64,000 nucleotides of DNA from Branchipolynoe longqiensis (Eukaryota; Annelida; Polychaeta; Phyllodocida; Polynoidae): contig CM059186.1 of the NCBI GenBank assembly GCA_030323885.1, positions 22,029,849-22,093,848 of the forward strand, given 5' to 3'. The translations under genes were made by a program, and so were the position numbers. Under the pieces are notes generated by a model that saw only the letters and a list, made by a program, of their open reading frames with translations, ran no database searches and had not been told where the DNA came from. Shown piece after piece: positions 1-10,369 of this stretch; position 1 is the first letter of the stretch; each line of letters begins with the position of its first letter.

Positions 1-578
1 TTCTTGCTTTCTTGCTTTCTCACTTTCCTGCTTTCTTGCTTTCTCGCTTTCTTGCTTTCTCACTTTCTTGCTTTCTCGCTTTCTCGCTTTCTCGCTTTCT
101 CGCTTTCTTGCTTTCTCGCTTTATCGCTTTCTTGCTTTCTTGCTTTCTCACTTTCTTGCTTTCTCACTTTCTTGCTTTCTCGCTTTCTCACTTTCTTGCT
201 TTCTTGCTTTCTTGCTTTCTTGCTTTCTCACTTTCACACTTTCTTGCTTTCTCGCTTTCTCGCTTTCTTGCTTTCTCACTTTCTTGCTTTCTTGCTTTCT
301 CACTTTCTTGCTTTCTCACTTTCTTGCTTTCTTGCTTTCTTGCTTTCTCGCTTTCTCGCTTTCTCGCTTTCTCACTTTCTTGCTTTCTTGCTTTCTCGCT
401 TTCTCGCTTTCTTGCTTTCTCGCTTTCTCGCTTTCTCACTTTCTTGCTTTCTTGCTTTCTTGCTTTCTTGCTTTCTCGCTTTCTTGCATTCTTGCTTTCT
501 TGCTTTCTTGCTTTCTCGCTTTCTCTCTTTCTTTCTCGCTTTATTGCTTTCTCGCTTTCTCACTTTCTGAATTTCTGA
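1..578. repeat. 8-bp tandem array (CTTTCTYG)n, cut by left edge
   Basis: About 72 copies of an 8-base unit CTTTCTTG, CTTTCTCG or CTTTCTCA run from the left edge to about 578, so the array begins outside the window. The unit length is not a multiple of three, so a full 24-base cycle encodes an 8-residue Leu/Phe/Ser/Ala-rich repeat and several frames stay open on the + strand and Lys/Glu/Arg-rich frames on the - strand. These open frames are a by-product of the repeat and are not called as genes. Confidence 0.95.
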
Positions 579-781
579 ATTTCTTAATTTCCGACCTACT
601 TTCCGACCCCACTTCTGTTCCCATGTTCAACCCACAGATTCCTGCTTGCTGCCCACTTCAGCTCAGACCGTGCTACTGGTCACATCGCTTCACCCACCGA
701 CCCACCGACCCACCTACCCACGGGGTTGAGTGCGGTCCTCTATGTTCAGGTTAATCCCTAGTAAATACTCATACCATACTA
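579..781. other. short non-repetitive stretch
   Basis: Mostly unremarkable sequence after the array, with a small run of CCCACCGA-type units near 696-720. No gene or regulatory signal is supported. Confidence 0.5.
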
Positions 782-1274
782 CAGTACAACCCCGTTAAAC
801 CAAGCTCGGTTAAACCAAATGATCGGTTAATCCAAACTTTTTTCAGCGGCCCGGCAAAATACTGCCATTTATCATATAAAAAAGTTGGTTAAACCAAAGT
901 CCGTTAATCCAAAGTATCGGTTAATCCAAACAAAATTGTCGGCCCCAGGCCACTTCCGGTACAGTTAACCCAAACTTTCATGTGGTTTTAAGGTCATCTA
1001 GGACTTTTTTATATGATAAATGGTAGTATTTTGGCAGATCGCCGAAAAAAGTTTGGATTACCGATCGTTTGATTTAACCGAGCTTAGTTTAATGGGGTTA
1101 AACTGTATATACATAAAAAACAATAATCATAGTGTCCACATAGATTGTATATTCATAATGCACCCCCTTTCTTGCCAAAGCCAAGTCAAAGTCAAAGCTC
1201 GGTTAAACCAATGATCGGTTAATCCAAACAAATTTCTAGGGTCCCTTCAAGTTTGGTTTAACGGGCCTATACTG
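782..1274. mobile_element. Tigger/pogo-like non-autonomous element, nested
   Basis: The ends read CAGTACAACCCCGTTAAACC on the left and GGTTTAACGGGCCTATACTG on the right, inverted and flanked by TA, as expected for Tc1/mariner-class elements. Inside, the block at 782-880 recurs inverted at about 1015-1115, so a long-arm foldback copy appears nested in a second copy. No transposase frame is present. A related copy lies at 28387-28640. Confidence 0.8.
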
Positions 1275-1340
1275 TACTCGTTGTCCTTGGGCCTCACTGG
1301 GCGAATTCCTGCCCATGGACACACACATGAAGGGACCGCA

Positions 1341-1663
1341 GGCGGTGGCGGAATTGGTAGAGCGCAGGCTTCCTGTGCGGAAGGACGGGGATTGGAATCC
1401 CAGCCGGATCATACCAATGACTTACAAAATTGATATTTGTCGCTACTTAGCCTGGCAATCGGCATTATTAGGATAGGGCAATGACTGGTCAGCACAGCAT
1501 CAGGATAATGTGACTGTGTGGGATATCAGGTCATGATGCCACCGGCCTAGTCTCTCAGGGGCTCATCACTAAAAAGTCACCACCATGAGTGTGCGCTGTC
1601 ACAAGTCGACACTCATCCTGATATGACCATAGATGTTGCTAGGGTGGAAAACAACAATAAACA
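1341..1663 (+). mobile_element. tRNA-derived SINE, family 1, head A, tail 1
   Basis: The head has an A-box-like TGGTAGAGCGCAGG and a degenerate B box (GGGATTGGAATCCC). The body shares AGGATAATGTGACT and GGATATCAGGTCATG with the other copies. Tail 1 reads CCTGATATGACC then GATGTTGCTAGG and an AACAA-rich end. Confidence 0.85.
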
Positions 1664-1689
1664 GGCAAAACACATGGAGGTGAGTTCAG

Positions 1690-2030
1690 CGTCCGTACGT
1701 GGCCTGGAAAGTCTTGAAAAGTCTTGAACGTCATTTGCCCCATTTCAAGGCTTTGAAAAGGCTTGAATTTAACCTATTTTGGGTAATTAGTCTTGAAAAC
1801 CCTTGAATTTCATTAAACTGTCCCCACTAATCTAAATTAGTCCGCCATTGCCATTTGTCATTTGCCATTTGCCATTTGCCATTCGCCATTCACTATTCAC
1901 CATTCGCCATCGTTGTTATTTCCTGAAATCCAAATGAAAATAGTCTTGAATTGCTATCAAAAACAGATTTGAAAAGCTGTGGAATAGCATTGAATTCCAT
2001 ATCTTCACAATTCATGTGTATGGACCATGT
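1690..2030 (+). repeat. dispersed unclassified repeat, copy 1
   Basis: Rich in GTCTTGAA and TTGAAAAG words. The same sequence recurs inverted at about 43015-43285, including shared words such as ATAGTCTTGAATTGCTAT. No coding capacity and no clear terminal repeats were found. Near 1858-1910 a short ATTTGCCATTCGCC-type tandem run interrupts it. Confidence 0.65.
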
Positions 2031-2294
2031 GAGTTGCCTGTATTGTGTGTGGTCTGTGAGTGTGTAGTGGGACAGTGATATATATGCGGACCGTGGGGTA
2101 CATAAATAAACGTTGTGTACATGCACACACACGGGTGTGGGGGTGTGAGGGTCTGCCTGCGTCCGACATACCAATGTCAGTCAGTGTCCAAGGACAGAGG
2201 GTCACGGCTCCATCATTGCACCGCTGGTGGCTTCGGAGATAATCGCCTGTGGTTGTCGTGAATGTCGTAGACCAGGATTTATGACTGGCACACC

Positions 2295-2352
2295 ATATAT
2301 ATATACACACATATATATATGTGTAATGCATATACATATATATATGTATATT
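2295..2352. repeat. TA/TG-rich microsatellite
   Basis: Simple alternating TATATA/CACATA sequence. Confidence 0.8.
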
Positions 2353-2389
2353 ATAAAAATTTCGTCATTAAGTGAGTAGGATAATGAGC

Positions 2390-2545
2390 AGGCGAGTGGT
2401 GGTGCCACCGTCAGAGCTGAGGCGAGTAGGCCTGAGCAGTAGATGAGTAGTCCGAGGCTCAACCACCCAATTAGTGGTGGCCGGGTGTTAGGAGCGAGTT
2501 TAGAATTCCGGGTTATTATACTTGTATAATTCTTATACAGAATAT
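2390..2545 (+). repeat. dispersed repeat also at 16090-16245
   Basis: Shares GCAGTAGATGA and ATAATTCTTATACAG, in the same order and spacing, with 16090-16245. No terminal repeats or coding frame are evident, so the class is unknown. Confidence 0.6.
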
Positions 2546-2567
2546 ATTTTGTTGGTGCATTAGATGT

Positions 2568-2783
2568 TTAAGCTGGGGAAATTTCAATCGTGGATGATTG
2601 GTCTTCCTCATTCCACTGCTCCTTGCCCTGTCCTAATAATTCCGAGCACCTGGCTAGGAAGCGACAAGTATCAATTTTGATGTCATTGGTTTGACTTGAC
2701 CAGGGCTCGAACCCACAATCCCACATTCTACCAACATGGGAGATGGACACTCTAACTCATTCGGCCATCCCTTCTGGTAATAT
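2568..2783 (-). mobile_element. tRNA-derived SINE, family 1, head B, tail 2
   Basis: Read on the minus strand it has a class-II tRNA-like head starting GGATGGCCGAATGAGTTAGA, the family 1 body core around TTGATACTTGTCGCTTCCTA, and then the alternative tail CAGTGGAATGAGGAAGACCA ending in TTCCCCAGCTTAA. Confidence 0.8.
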
Positions 2784-2807
2784 ATATATACATATATATA
2801 TATATAT

Positions 2808-2846
<39 letters not shown>
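2780..2846. repeat. (TA)n microsatellite
   Basis: About 65 bases of TA repeats separating the SINE from the next MITE. Confidence 0.9.
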
Positions 2847-2847
<1 letters not shown>

Positions 2848-2848
<1 letters not shown>

Positions 2849-3104
2849 GAGACTGTCTCAAAAGGTGCAAGCAATATGGGACACAACTTTGTCCATTGTA
2901 ACGATCAACATACTATCTGCTTATGCATTTGCTCAGGATAAACTGATTTGTTTTTTTACATGGTGTTTCATAATCCCTATAGAATACATATTGATTTGAA
3001 GCAAATGTCCTTGTGTTTTCAGTGTAACCGTTTCTGTGCTGTTTTGTGTCAATCATTACAATGGAAAAATAAAAGAAGAGTGATCACCTTTTGAGAGAGT
3101 CTCA
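2848..3104 (+). mobile_element. MITE with TGAGACTGTCTC ends, copy 1
   Basis: Begins TGAGACTGTCTCAAAAGGTG and ends CACCTTTTGAGAGAGTCTCA, giving a terminal inverted repeat of about 20 bases within TA-rich flanks. The interior matches 39964-40222 in the opposite orientation. Too short to encode a transposase. Confidence 0.85.
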
Positions 3105-3189
3105 TATATATATGTGTGTGTGTGATGCAGCTTCCACTATCACTTTATTGCCTTAGATTAAATTTAAAATAATTTCAAATGTATTGCCA

Positions 3190-3415
3190 CATTAGTTGAG
3201 TAATCGGGGGAATTTTCAATCGCAGACAATTGGTCTTCGTCTTTCACTGCTCCTTGCTCAATCCTAGTATTGCCAAACAACAGGCTAGGTAGTGACACTT
3301 ATCGATTTTAAGTAATTGGTTTGACTCGACCAGGGTTTGAAACCGTGAGTGTGAATCCCATAACCTACCAAAATGGGAGGCGAATGCTCAACTCATTATG
3401 CGTCATGGTTTCCAT
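3190..3415 (-). mobile_element. tRNA-derived SINE, family 1, head B, tail 2
   Basis: Carries tail 2 (AAGACCAATTGTCTGCGATT on the minus strand) joined to the family 1 body core. The head is decayed. Confidence 0.75.
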
Positions 3416-3442
3416 GTAGAACTTCTAGAAGAAGCCAAACCA

Positions 3443-3845
3443 GAGGGATGAGCAAGTGGGTATGACTCTCCTGCTTTACATGAGGGAAGCTCGTAGGTTC
3501 GATCCACGACTGACTCGAAACAAGTCTCACAAAATATCGACACTTGTCACTGTCTTGTCTGGCTGGCGCTCGGCATTAATTCAATAAGTCGGTCCTGATA
3601 AGACCTTAGATTTTGCCAAGACGCAAAATTCCAACAACCAAGCAATCAAGTTCAGTAAGGAAATGATGGGTTTGATAATGTGATTTAGTCGGATATCCGA
3701 TCATGGTGCTGGTGGGGATGGTATTGCAGTTAGGCAGTACTATGAAGCCAACATAACACATGTATACTTCAAAGCATGGTACCAGTGCTGATAATGATAT
3801 GACCTTGGATTTTGCTAGGATGTAAAACTCCAATAAACATAAACA
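3443..3845 (+). mobile_element. two decayed SINE family 1 copies in tandem
   Basis: Two successive + strand copies, each ending in a tail 1 variant (ACCTTAGATTTTGCCAAGAC near 3603 and ACCTTGGATTTTGCTAGGAT near 3812). Both are internally shortened. Confidence 0.6.
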
Positions 3846-4325
3846 AACGGATTAATTATGTCTTATTTCATAATGGGTGAATCCATCATCATTTAATCAT
3901 CATCGCGCTCATGGCAATATGGTGGTGGCGACAGGCTGCTTCAGACAGGGACCAGGGTTCATCTACCACCGTGTACAGGCGTACATCGGCAGGCTTGTCT
4001 GTTTCTCCCACCAGGCGGCGCCTCCAGGCTTCGGCATGGCGTACAGGTGGGGAACAGGACAGGGAGCGGGTTGCAGGAGGAGGGTGTCGGTGCAGGGGTG
4101 CGGGGGGAGGTGGAGGGTGGGTGCAGGCCTCCGGGAGGCGCTTTGTAGCATCGGCAGGCAGGCTCCTTCCTGCAGTAAGCAACTACCCACTGGTGGAGCT
4201 TAGCCCCCCCCCCCCCCCCGCACCCCCCCCCCCCACACACACACATACACATTGGTACTCACCGCTACACCGGGCCCGCCTCGCTAAGTGCTCATCTTAC
4301 TCACCACACCACCTGCTTAAGTTAA
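3846..4325. other. GC-rich stretch with two poly-C tracts
   Basis: A GC-rich block with C tracts at 4204-4219 and 4223-4236 and a CA run at about 4234-4252. Short open frames here read straight into the next repeat array and are not supported as genes. Confidence 0.5.
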
Positions 4326-6020
4326 TGGTACACTGCCACACCACCACACTGCCACACCACCACACCACACCACCACACCACCACCACACCACCACACCAC
4401 CACACCACCACACCACCACACCTCCACACCACCACACCACCACACCACCACACCACCACACCACCACACCACACACCACACCACCACACCACCACACCAC
4501 CACACCACCACACTGCCACACAACCACACCACCACACCACACTGCCACACCACCACACCACCACACCACCACATCACTACACCACCACACCACCACACCA
4601 CCACACTGCCACACCACCACACCACCACACCACCACACCACCACACCACCACACCACCACACCACCACACCACATCACTACACCACCACACCACCACACC
4701 ACCACACCACCACACCGCCACACCACCACACCACCACACCACCACACCACCACACCACCACACCACCACACCACCACACCGCCACACAACCACACCACCA
4801 CACCACAACACCACACTGCCACACCACCACACCACACCGCCACACCACCACACCACCACACCACCACACCTCCACACCACCACACCACCACACCACCACA
4901 CCACCACACCACCACACCACCACACCACCACACCGCCACACAACCACACCACCACACCACACCGCCACACCACCACACCACCACATCACTACACCACCAC
5001 ACCACCACACAACCACACTGCCACACCACCACACCACCACACCACCACACCACCACACCGCCACACAACCACACCACCACACCACACCGCCACACCACCA
5101 CACCACAACACCACCACATCACTACACCACCACACCACCACACCACCACACCACCACACCACCACACCACCACACCACCACACCGCCACACCACCACACA
5201 ACCACACCACCACACCACCATACCACCACACCACCACACCATCACACCACCACACCTCCACACCACCACACCACCACATCACTACGTCACCACGCCACCA
5301 CACCACCACACTGCCACACCACCACACCACCACACCACCACACCACTACATCACCATGCCACCACACCACTACATCACCGCGCCACCACACCGCCACACC
5401 ACCACACCACCACACCACCACCACATCACCACACGACCACACCACCACACCACCACCACACCACCACACCACACCACCACACCACCACACCACCACCACA
5501 CCACCACACCACACCACCACACCACCACGCCACCACACCACACCACCACACCACCACACCACCACACCACACCACCACCACCACACCACCACACCACCAC
5601 ACCACCACACCACCACACCACCACACCACCACACCACCACCACACCACCACACCACCACACCGCCACACTGCCACACCACCACACCACCACACCTCCACA
5701 CCACCACACCACCACACCACCACACCACACCACCACACCACTACACCGCCACACCGCCACACCACCACATCACTACATCACCACACCACCACACCACCAC
5801 ACCACCACACTGCTACACTGCCACACTACCACACTATCACACCACCACACCACTACACTGTCACACCACCACACCACACCACCACACTGCCACACTGCCA
5901 AACTGCCACACTGCTACACTGCCACACCACAACACTACCACACTGTCAGGCCACCACACCATCACACTACCACACCACCACACCACACCACAACACTATC
6001 ACACTACCACACCACCACAC
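4326..6020. repeat. 1.7-kb 8-bp tandem array (ACACCACC)n
   Basis: Roughly 200 copies of the 8-base unit ACACCACC, with recurrent variants CTGCCACA, CCGCCACA and CATCACTA. It keeps long His/Thr/Pro frames open on the + strand and Val/Trp/Cys/Gly frames on the - strand, including one of 711 codons. These are repeat artefacts. The array decays into scattered units up to about 6200. Confidence 0.95.
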
Positions 6021-6031
6021 CACCATCCCAC

Positions 6032-6085
6032 CCCGTCCTGATATAACTGTAGATGTTGCTAGGACGTAAAGCAACAACAAACAAA
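6032..6085 (+). mobile_element. isolated SINE family 1 tail
   Basis: Only tail 1 is present: CCTGATATAACTGTAGATGT, then GCTAGGACGTAAAGCAACAA. It lies inside the decayed right flank of the CACCA array. Confidence 0.7.
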
Positions 6086-6344
6086 CCATGCCAACACTCT
6101 ATCACACTGCTAAACTGTAACACCACCACATCACCACAATCACACCTCTACCACACTACCACACTACACCACTACCAGACCACTGTGTCGCAAACTCATC
6201 AGTTCACCACCACACTGAATATGTATGAGCAAATGTTTTGGTCTCGAAAATGTTATGTTTTCATCCGACTTTGCAGATTTAAGCAGTATGCAATTTTGTG
6301 AGGGATATATCCTCTGGTGCGAGTGATGGTTTGGCACATCCGTT

Positions 6345-7118
6345 AAGGCCCAGTCAGACCTTACCGGACTGAGTACCGGACACCACCGGACAAAGAATTA
6401 TCTAGTCCGTTGGTCTCCGGTGTCAAAATGTACCGAAATGTACTGAAATTTACCAGATGAAACGAACGCTAAACGGATATGGAATGTACATTAACGAATA
6501 GCCACTGGATGATAACCCGATGAAAACTGAATGTCAAACGGACCTAACGGATTGTTCACGGACACGCAGAAAACATATACTGACCGAATTCCCGCAATAC
6601 AATTTATTTTTTTTGTTAAACAAAAAACCCCACCATCTTGGCAGGAAGCAAACCAGAGACGTACCGGATGGGTACCTGACATGAAACGGACAAAACGGAC
6701 TAAACATACTTAAACCGGGCACCAACCGTACACGTCAGTCCGGTGGTGTCCGGTACAAGTTTTGTGCATGTTCAAAACATATACTGACCGAATTCCCGCA
6801 ATACAATTTATTTTTTTTGTTAAACAAAAGACCCCACCATCTTGGCAGGAAGCAAACCAGAGACGTACCGGATGGGTACCTGACATGAAACGGACAAAAC
6901 GGACTAAACATACTTAAACCGGGCACCAACCGTACACGTCAGTCCGGTGGTGTCCGGTACAAGTTTTGTGCATGTTCAAAACTTGTACTGGACACCACCG
7001 GAGTTAGAACAGACACGCCGGATGGGTACCGTATATAAACCGTACATTGCCGTATTTCACCGGACAGTGTCCGGTTTCAGTCCATTTCCTCAATCCGGTG
7101 AGGTCTGACTGGGGCTTT
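6345..7118. mobile_element. TIR element GGCCCAGTCAGACC with internal duplication
   Basis: The left end AAGGCCCAGTCAGACCTTAC and the right end GAGGTCTGACTGGGGCTTT are inverted repeats of one another. The interior is full of short CCGGACA/TACCGGA words. A 204-base segment is tandemly duplicated (6571-6774 and 6775-6978) with very few differences. No transposase frame. Confidence 0.85.
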
Positions 7119-7184
7119 ATGGAAGAGGAGAACCGGTCATGGAGGAGACAGAATATAAAATAATCACTACACTATATATATTTG

Positions 7185-7490
7185 TTATTTCTTGAAGATT
7201 TAAACTGCCTATCATGGATAAGTCTGAATCGACTTGTTTTCACCATTAGACAGTTTGTGGTTAGAAAGCCCGAGCCTACACTTTTACCGACCCAAGGGAT
7301 TTTTAACCTCCCACATAGACATGGTATGAGAGCAACCGGCCTTTGATGACACTGTAAGTTATACACAGCAGTGGAAATCCAAATTGGCAGAGGTGGGGGG
7401 AGGGGCATGGGGAATTGAACCACCAACCTTCATATTAGGAGTCTGACCTAGAAAGAAGTCAGACACTCTAGCCACTCTGCCACAGAGAAC
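7185..7490 (-). mobile_element. tRNA-derived SINE, family L, tail 3
   Basis: Minus-strand head GTTCTCTGTGGCAGAGTGGC with a long variable arm (class II, Leu/Ser-like tRNA) and a B box near GGTTCAATTCCCC. The body includes AATCCCTTGGGTCGGTAAAA. It ends in tail 3, CAAACTGTCTAATGGTGAAA then CAGTTTAAATCTTCAAGAAA. Confidence 0.85.
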
Positions 7491-7614
7491 ACCACAATAT
7501 TATTAATTATAAAGAAGTAATTATCTTATATGCCTTTATACTCACATACTACGTTTACATACATGTTAGCTTGGCCCTGACAACACATATTTTGAATTCC
7601 AAAGTGCAACTTGA

Positions 7615-8406
7615 ATGAAAATCCACTTGGGTTTCTTTGTGAGTTTCAGGAAAGTGAGTAAAGCTGACACCAAGGTCCGGTTCCTCGGGATTGACGTAGA
7701 CTCCTTGAGCCTTGAGCTCAGTCTTCCCCAGGACAAACTTTCAAAGACAATAAAAGTCCTGCACGGTCTTCAGGGACGTAGGAAAGCGTCCAAGAAGGAA
7801 CTCGAGCAGGTGGGGGGCATACTGGCCCACTGCTCTAAGGTCATTAGAGGTGGTAGAACATTCACGAGGTGCATATATGACTTGATGGCCAGGCTTAAAC
7901 AACCTCATCATAGAGCCCGACTAGGCAAGGGGATAACGGAGGACATAGACTGGTGGTTACACTTTGCGAGGCGATTTAACGACAAGGCCAGGATCTTGGG
8001 GAAGTTCGCTCCAGTAATAGCAACTTACAGCGATGCCTCTAAGTGGGGATTCGGAGCCCTCCATGGTCACGACTGGTTAGTTGGCTCTTTTATCGACGGA
8101 GCCAACAGACTTCTCGGTTCCTATGCCGGCCACCACCACCTCCTCCCTCCATCTGACATAGGCTCGTCCCACATCAACATTCAGGAAATGTGGGCGGTCT
8201 ATGCAGCCTGCCTTCATTGGGGTACAGGCTGGGCCAACAGCACAGTCATGATAGTGACCGATAGTGAGGTTGTTCGGGCAGCGCTGAACGCGGGCAGGTC
8301 CAGATGTAAGGGGATCATGTTTTTCCTCCGCAAACAGAACCGAAGGCTAAGGGAGCAAACCCTAAACAGAAAACCATGTCACTGTGGCAGCATCAAGGGC
8401 GGTTGA
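7615..8406 (+). pseudogene. DIRS-like reverse transcriptase/RNase H fragment
   Basis: An open frame of 263 codons resembles the C-terminal part of reverse transcriptase and the RNase H domain of tyrosine-recombinase (DIRS/Ngaro/PAT) retrotransposons. Seen: RFLGIDVDSLSLELSLPQDK, typical of the RT palm-to-thumb region; then ASKKELEQVGGILAHCSKV and GRTFTRCIYDL of the connection; then an RNase H-like core with TYSDASKWGFGA (first Asp), NIQEMWAV (Glu) and VTDSEVV (Asp). The N-terminal RT including the YxDD box is absent, and the frame ends soon after RNase H with no recombinase. The first ATG is not a natural start. It differs from the GC-rich copy at 51760-53505. Which DIRS subgroup it belongs to is not decided. 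Confidence 0.8.
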
Positions 8407-8574
8407 TGTATGGAACTCCCAACATCTCCCGACCAGCCACTGCATGGACGAATAGTTTTGCACCTGTCTGGACATGTTCTTGCCAGTGTGAGACCTCTAC
8501 TTGCTCCCCGAGAGAGTGCCGCTGGTAACTTGCAAAAGCCAGCAGCACTTCACCACTTTTGCAGGCAGCTTTCA

Positions 8575-8635
8575 TGAAATTAATGAAAGCAGTCTTTGTC
8601 ATATCACGACCGACAGCACGATTATGATGATATAT
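8575..8635 (+). mobile_element. LINE 3' end fragment
   Basis: AATGAAAGCAGTCTTTGTC followed by ACGACCGACAGCA and a TGATGA run matches the 3' terminus of the LINE on the - strand at 51420-51741. Only about 60 bases remain. Confidence 0.65.
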
Positions 8636-8804
8636 ATATATATATATACTACACTCCCCCCTGGAATTGTAAGCCTTATAAATAGTTTACATCCATAAGT
8701 CATTTAATGTTTACAATTACATATACACAAGCGATTCATTTATATACATACGCATGGTAGATTCAACGACCATACAGCAGTCAACCTGTACAGGTTCTGT
8801 TCAT

Positions 8805-9015
8805 GGCAACCAGTGTCATGGGGGCGAGGATGATGAAAATGGGAAATATTTCACCGACAGCAAAATTCGCACCCACACTTCTTGCAATTTCGGGGGGGGG
8901 GGGGTGCTAAGATGCTAGCCATTACACCACCTAGGCTCCCTCCTACAATCAGCCTATCCACGCCCACCCGTAGGTGATTCCTTGCCTGAGAGGTCGGTTC
9001 AGATTGCTACATTTC
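8805..9015 (-). mobile_element. tRNA-derived SINE, family C
   Basis: Minus-strand head GGGAGCCTAGGTGGTGTAAT then GGTTAGC(A), with a degenerate B box near TGGGTGCGAATTTTG and downstream TTCCCATTTTCATCATCC. A 13-base G tract (8892-8904) has expanded in the head. Confidence 0.75.
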
Positions 9016-9044
9016 TAAGAGTATGCCTAACTCTGCAGAAAACA

Positions 9045-9375
9045 AGGATGGCCGAATGAGTTAGAGCGTTTGTCTCCCGTGATGGTAGATCGTGGGGTCG
9101 GGGGTTCGAACCTGGTCGAGTCAAACCAATGACTTAAAAATTGATACTTGTCGCTTCCTAGCCAGGCGCCCGGCATTATTAGGATAGGGCAACGACTGGT
9201 TGGCTCGGTGTCAGGATAATGTGACTGAGTGAGATACCAGGTCATGGTGCTGGTGGCCTGGTTTCCCAGTGGGACAGCACTATAAAGTCGCCATGAGTGT
9301 GCACTGTCACAATTCGGTACCAGTCCTGATATGACCTTAGATGTTGCTAGGATGCAAGACAACAACAAAGAAACA
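9045..9375 (+). mobile_element. tRNA-derived SINE, family 1, head B, tail 1, near full length
   Basis: Head GGATGGCCGAATGAGTTAGA with B box GGGTTCGAACCTGG, body with TTGATACTTGTCGCTTCCTA, AGGATAATGTGACTGAGTG and GGGACAGCACTATAAAGTCG, and tail 1 with ATATGACCTTAGATGTTGCT. It is a good reference copy for the family. Confidence 0.9.
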
Positions 9376-9499
9376 TTAATTTTAGCGAGACTACCACCGT
9401 TAATATTTTGACGGACAATATTTGGGGTAGAGTAAAGAGAAACAGTTACTTGTAATGCAGGGAGTCCCTCCCTAAATATACACCGGGAGATGATGAGGT

Positions 9500-9790
9500 G
9501 TGGGTGGAAGGGTGGGTAGAGGGTGCGGGTAGGTGTGTTGGGGTGGGATGAGGCAGACGGGGAGGGAGGGTGGCAGACGGGGAGGGGGGGATGCAGACGG
9601 GGAGGGAGGGGGCGCGGGGAAAGAGGGAAGGGGGCAGTGGGGGTTTGAAGGGGGGAGACGGTGAGAGGGGGGCAGACTGGGAGGGGAGGGGGCGGGAGGA
9701 AGTGGGAGGGGGAGACGGGGGAGGGATGGGGGCTAACGGGGAGGGAGGGAGGGGGGGCGGGGAGGGAAGCGGCGGGAGCGAGTGGAGCGG
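9500..9790. repeat. G-rich (GGGGAGGGA)n minisatellite
   Basis: Irregular repeats of GGGGAGGGAGGG and GCAGACGGGGAG on the + strand. Open frames of Gly/Glu/Arg on + and Pro/Ser on - result from composition. Confidence 0.85.
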
Positions 9791-9994
9791 CGGCCGGCCC
9801 GGCGCGAGGTAACGCCAGGTGGCGCCTGCTAGCTCCAGGCGCGGGAGCCAGGAGGAGGAGGTCCGAAAAAGGAGCCTTGGCTCCTGCAGGCATCACGCGG
9901 GCGGCACTGATGTTATTTGGAGTCGGCGGCGACCCGGGGACCAGGATGCGGAGCAGCTCCTCCGCAAGGTGCCCCCCCCCCCCCCTTCAAGTCT

Positions 9995-10080
9995 ATCTTG
10001 CGCACCTGATTGGCTGCGGGGAGGTCATGTGGGAAGCGGGTTTGGTTCATAAGCCGGCCGGTTTGTGGCGGGCATACCGT
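9995..10080 (+). promoter_or_regulatory. candidate promoter, possibly of the myosin light chain gene
   Basis: An inverted CCAAT box (CTGATTGGCT at 10007-10016) and a CACCTG E-box (10003-10008) precede a TATA-like CATAAG at 10048-10053. That would place initiation near 10078. The block is GC-rich compared with its AT-rich surroundings. Assignment to the light chain gene, whose ATG is 11.7 kb downstream, is inference: that gene needs an upstream non-coding exon and none nearer is compelling. Confidence 0.35.
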
Positions 10081-10153
10081 CAGCGTGCTTGCTCTCTTCC
10101 CGACTGGACTGGATCGCTGAGTGTATCTCATAGTAGACAGGTAGCTACCACCT
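10078..10153 (+). other. candidate non-coding first exon (5'UTR)
   Basis: The sequence from the predicted start to 10153 is followed by GTAAGTAC, a strong splice donor. A weaker alternative donor (ACAG|GTAGCT) is at 10140/10141. It has no ATG-led frame of note. If used, it would splice to the acceptor at 21762. Confidence 0.3.
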
Positions 10154-10369
10154 GTAAGTACATTACCGTTTGCCTCCTGGTTCCCGCTCCACCTCACACA
10201 CCTGAACTCCGGACCAATCCAACCAACCAACCAACCAACCAACAGACCACCCGAGTTTGTCTTCTCACTCTTTCACCAATCCACCAATTATCCATTACGC
10301 ATTGAATTTAGCTGTCTGAATTCACTCTGATTTTACCTCTTTACAATGGACTTCACTGACTTCCCTAGT

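Noticed and set aside
1..754. Leu/Phe/Ser-rich open frames at the left edge
   Set aside because: All come from the CTTTCTYG array; three + frames are open together.
3911..6046. 711-codon His/Thr/Pro open frame
   Set aside because: It is the translation of the 8-bp ACACCACC array; other frames and the opposite strand are equally open.
9027..9896. 289-codon minus-strand frame rich in Pro/Ala/Ser
   Set aside because: It crosses a SINE and the G-rich minisatellite and has no coherent domain.
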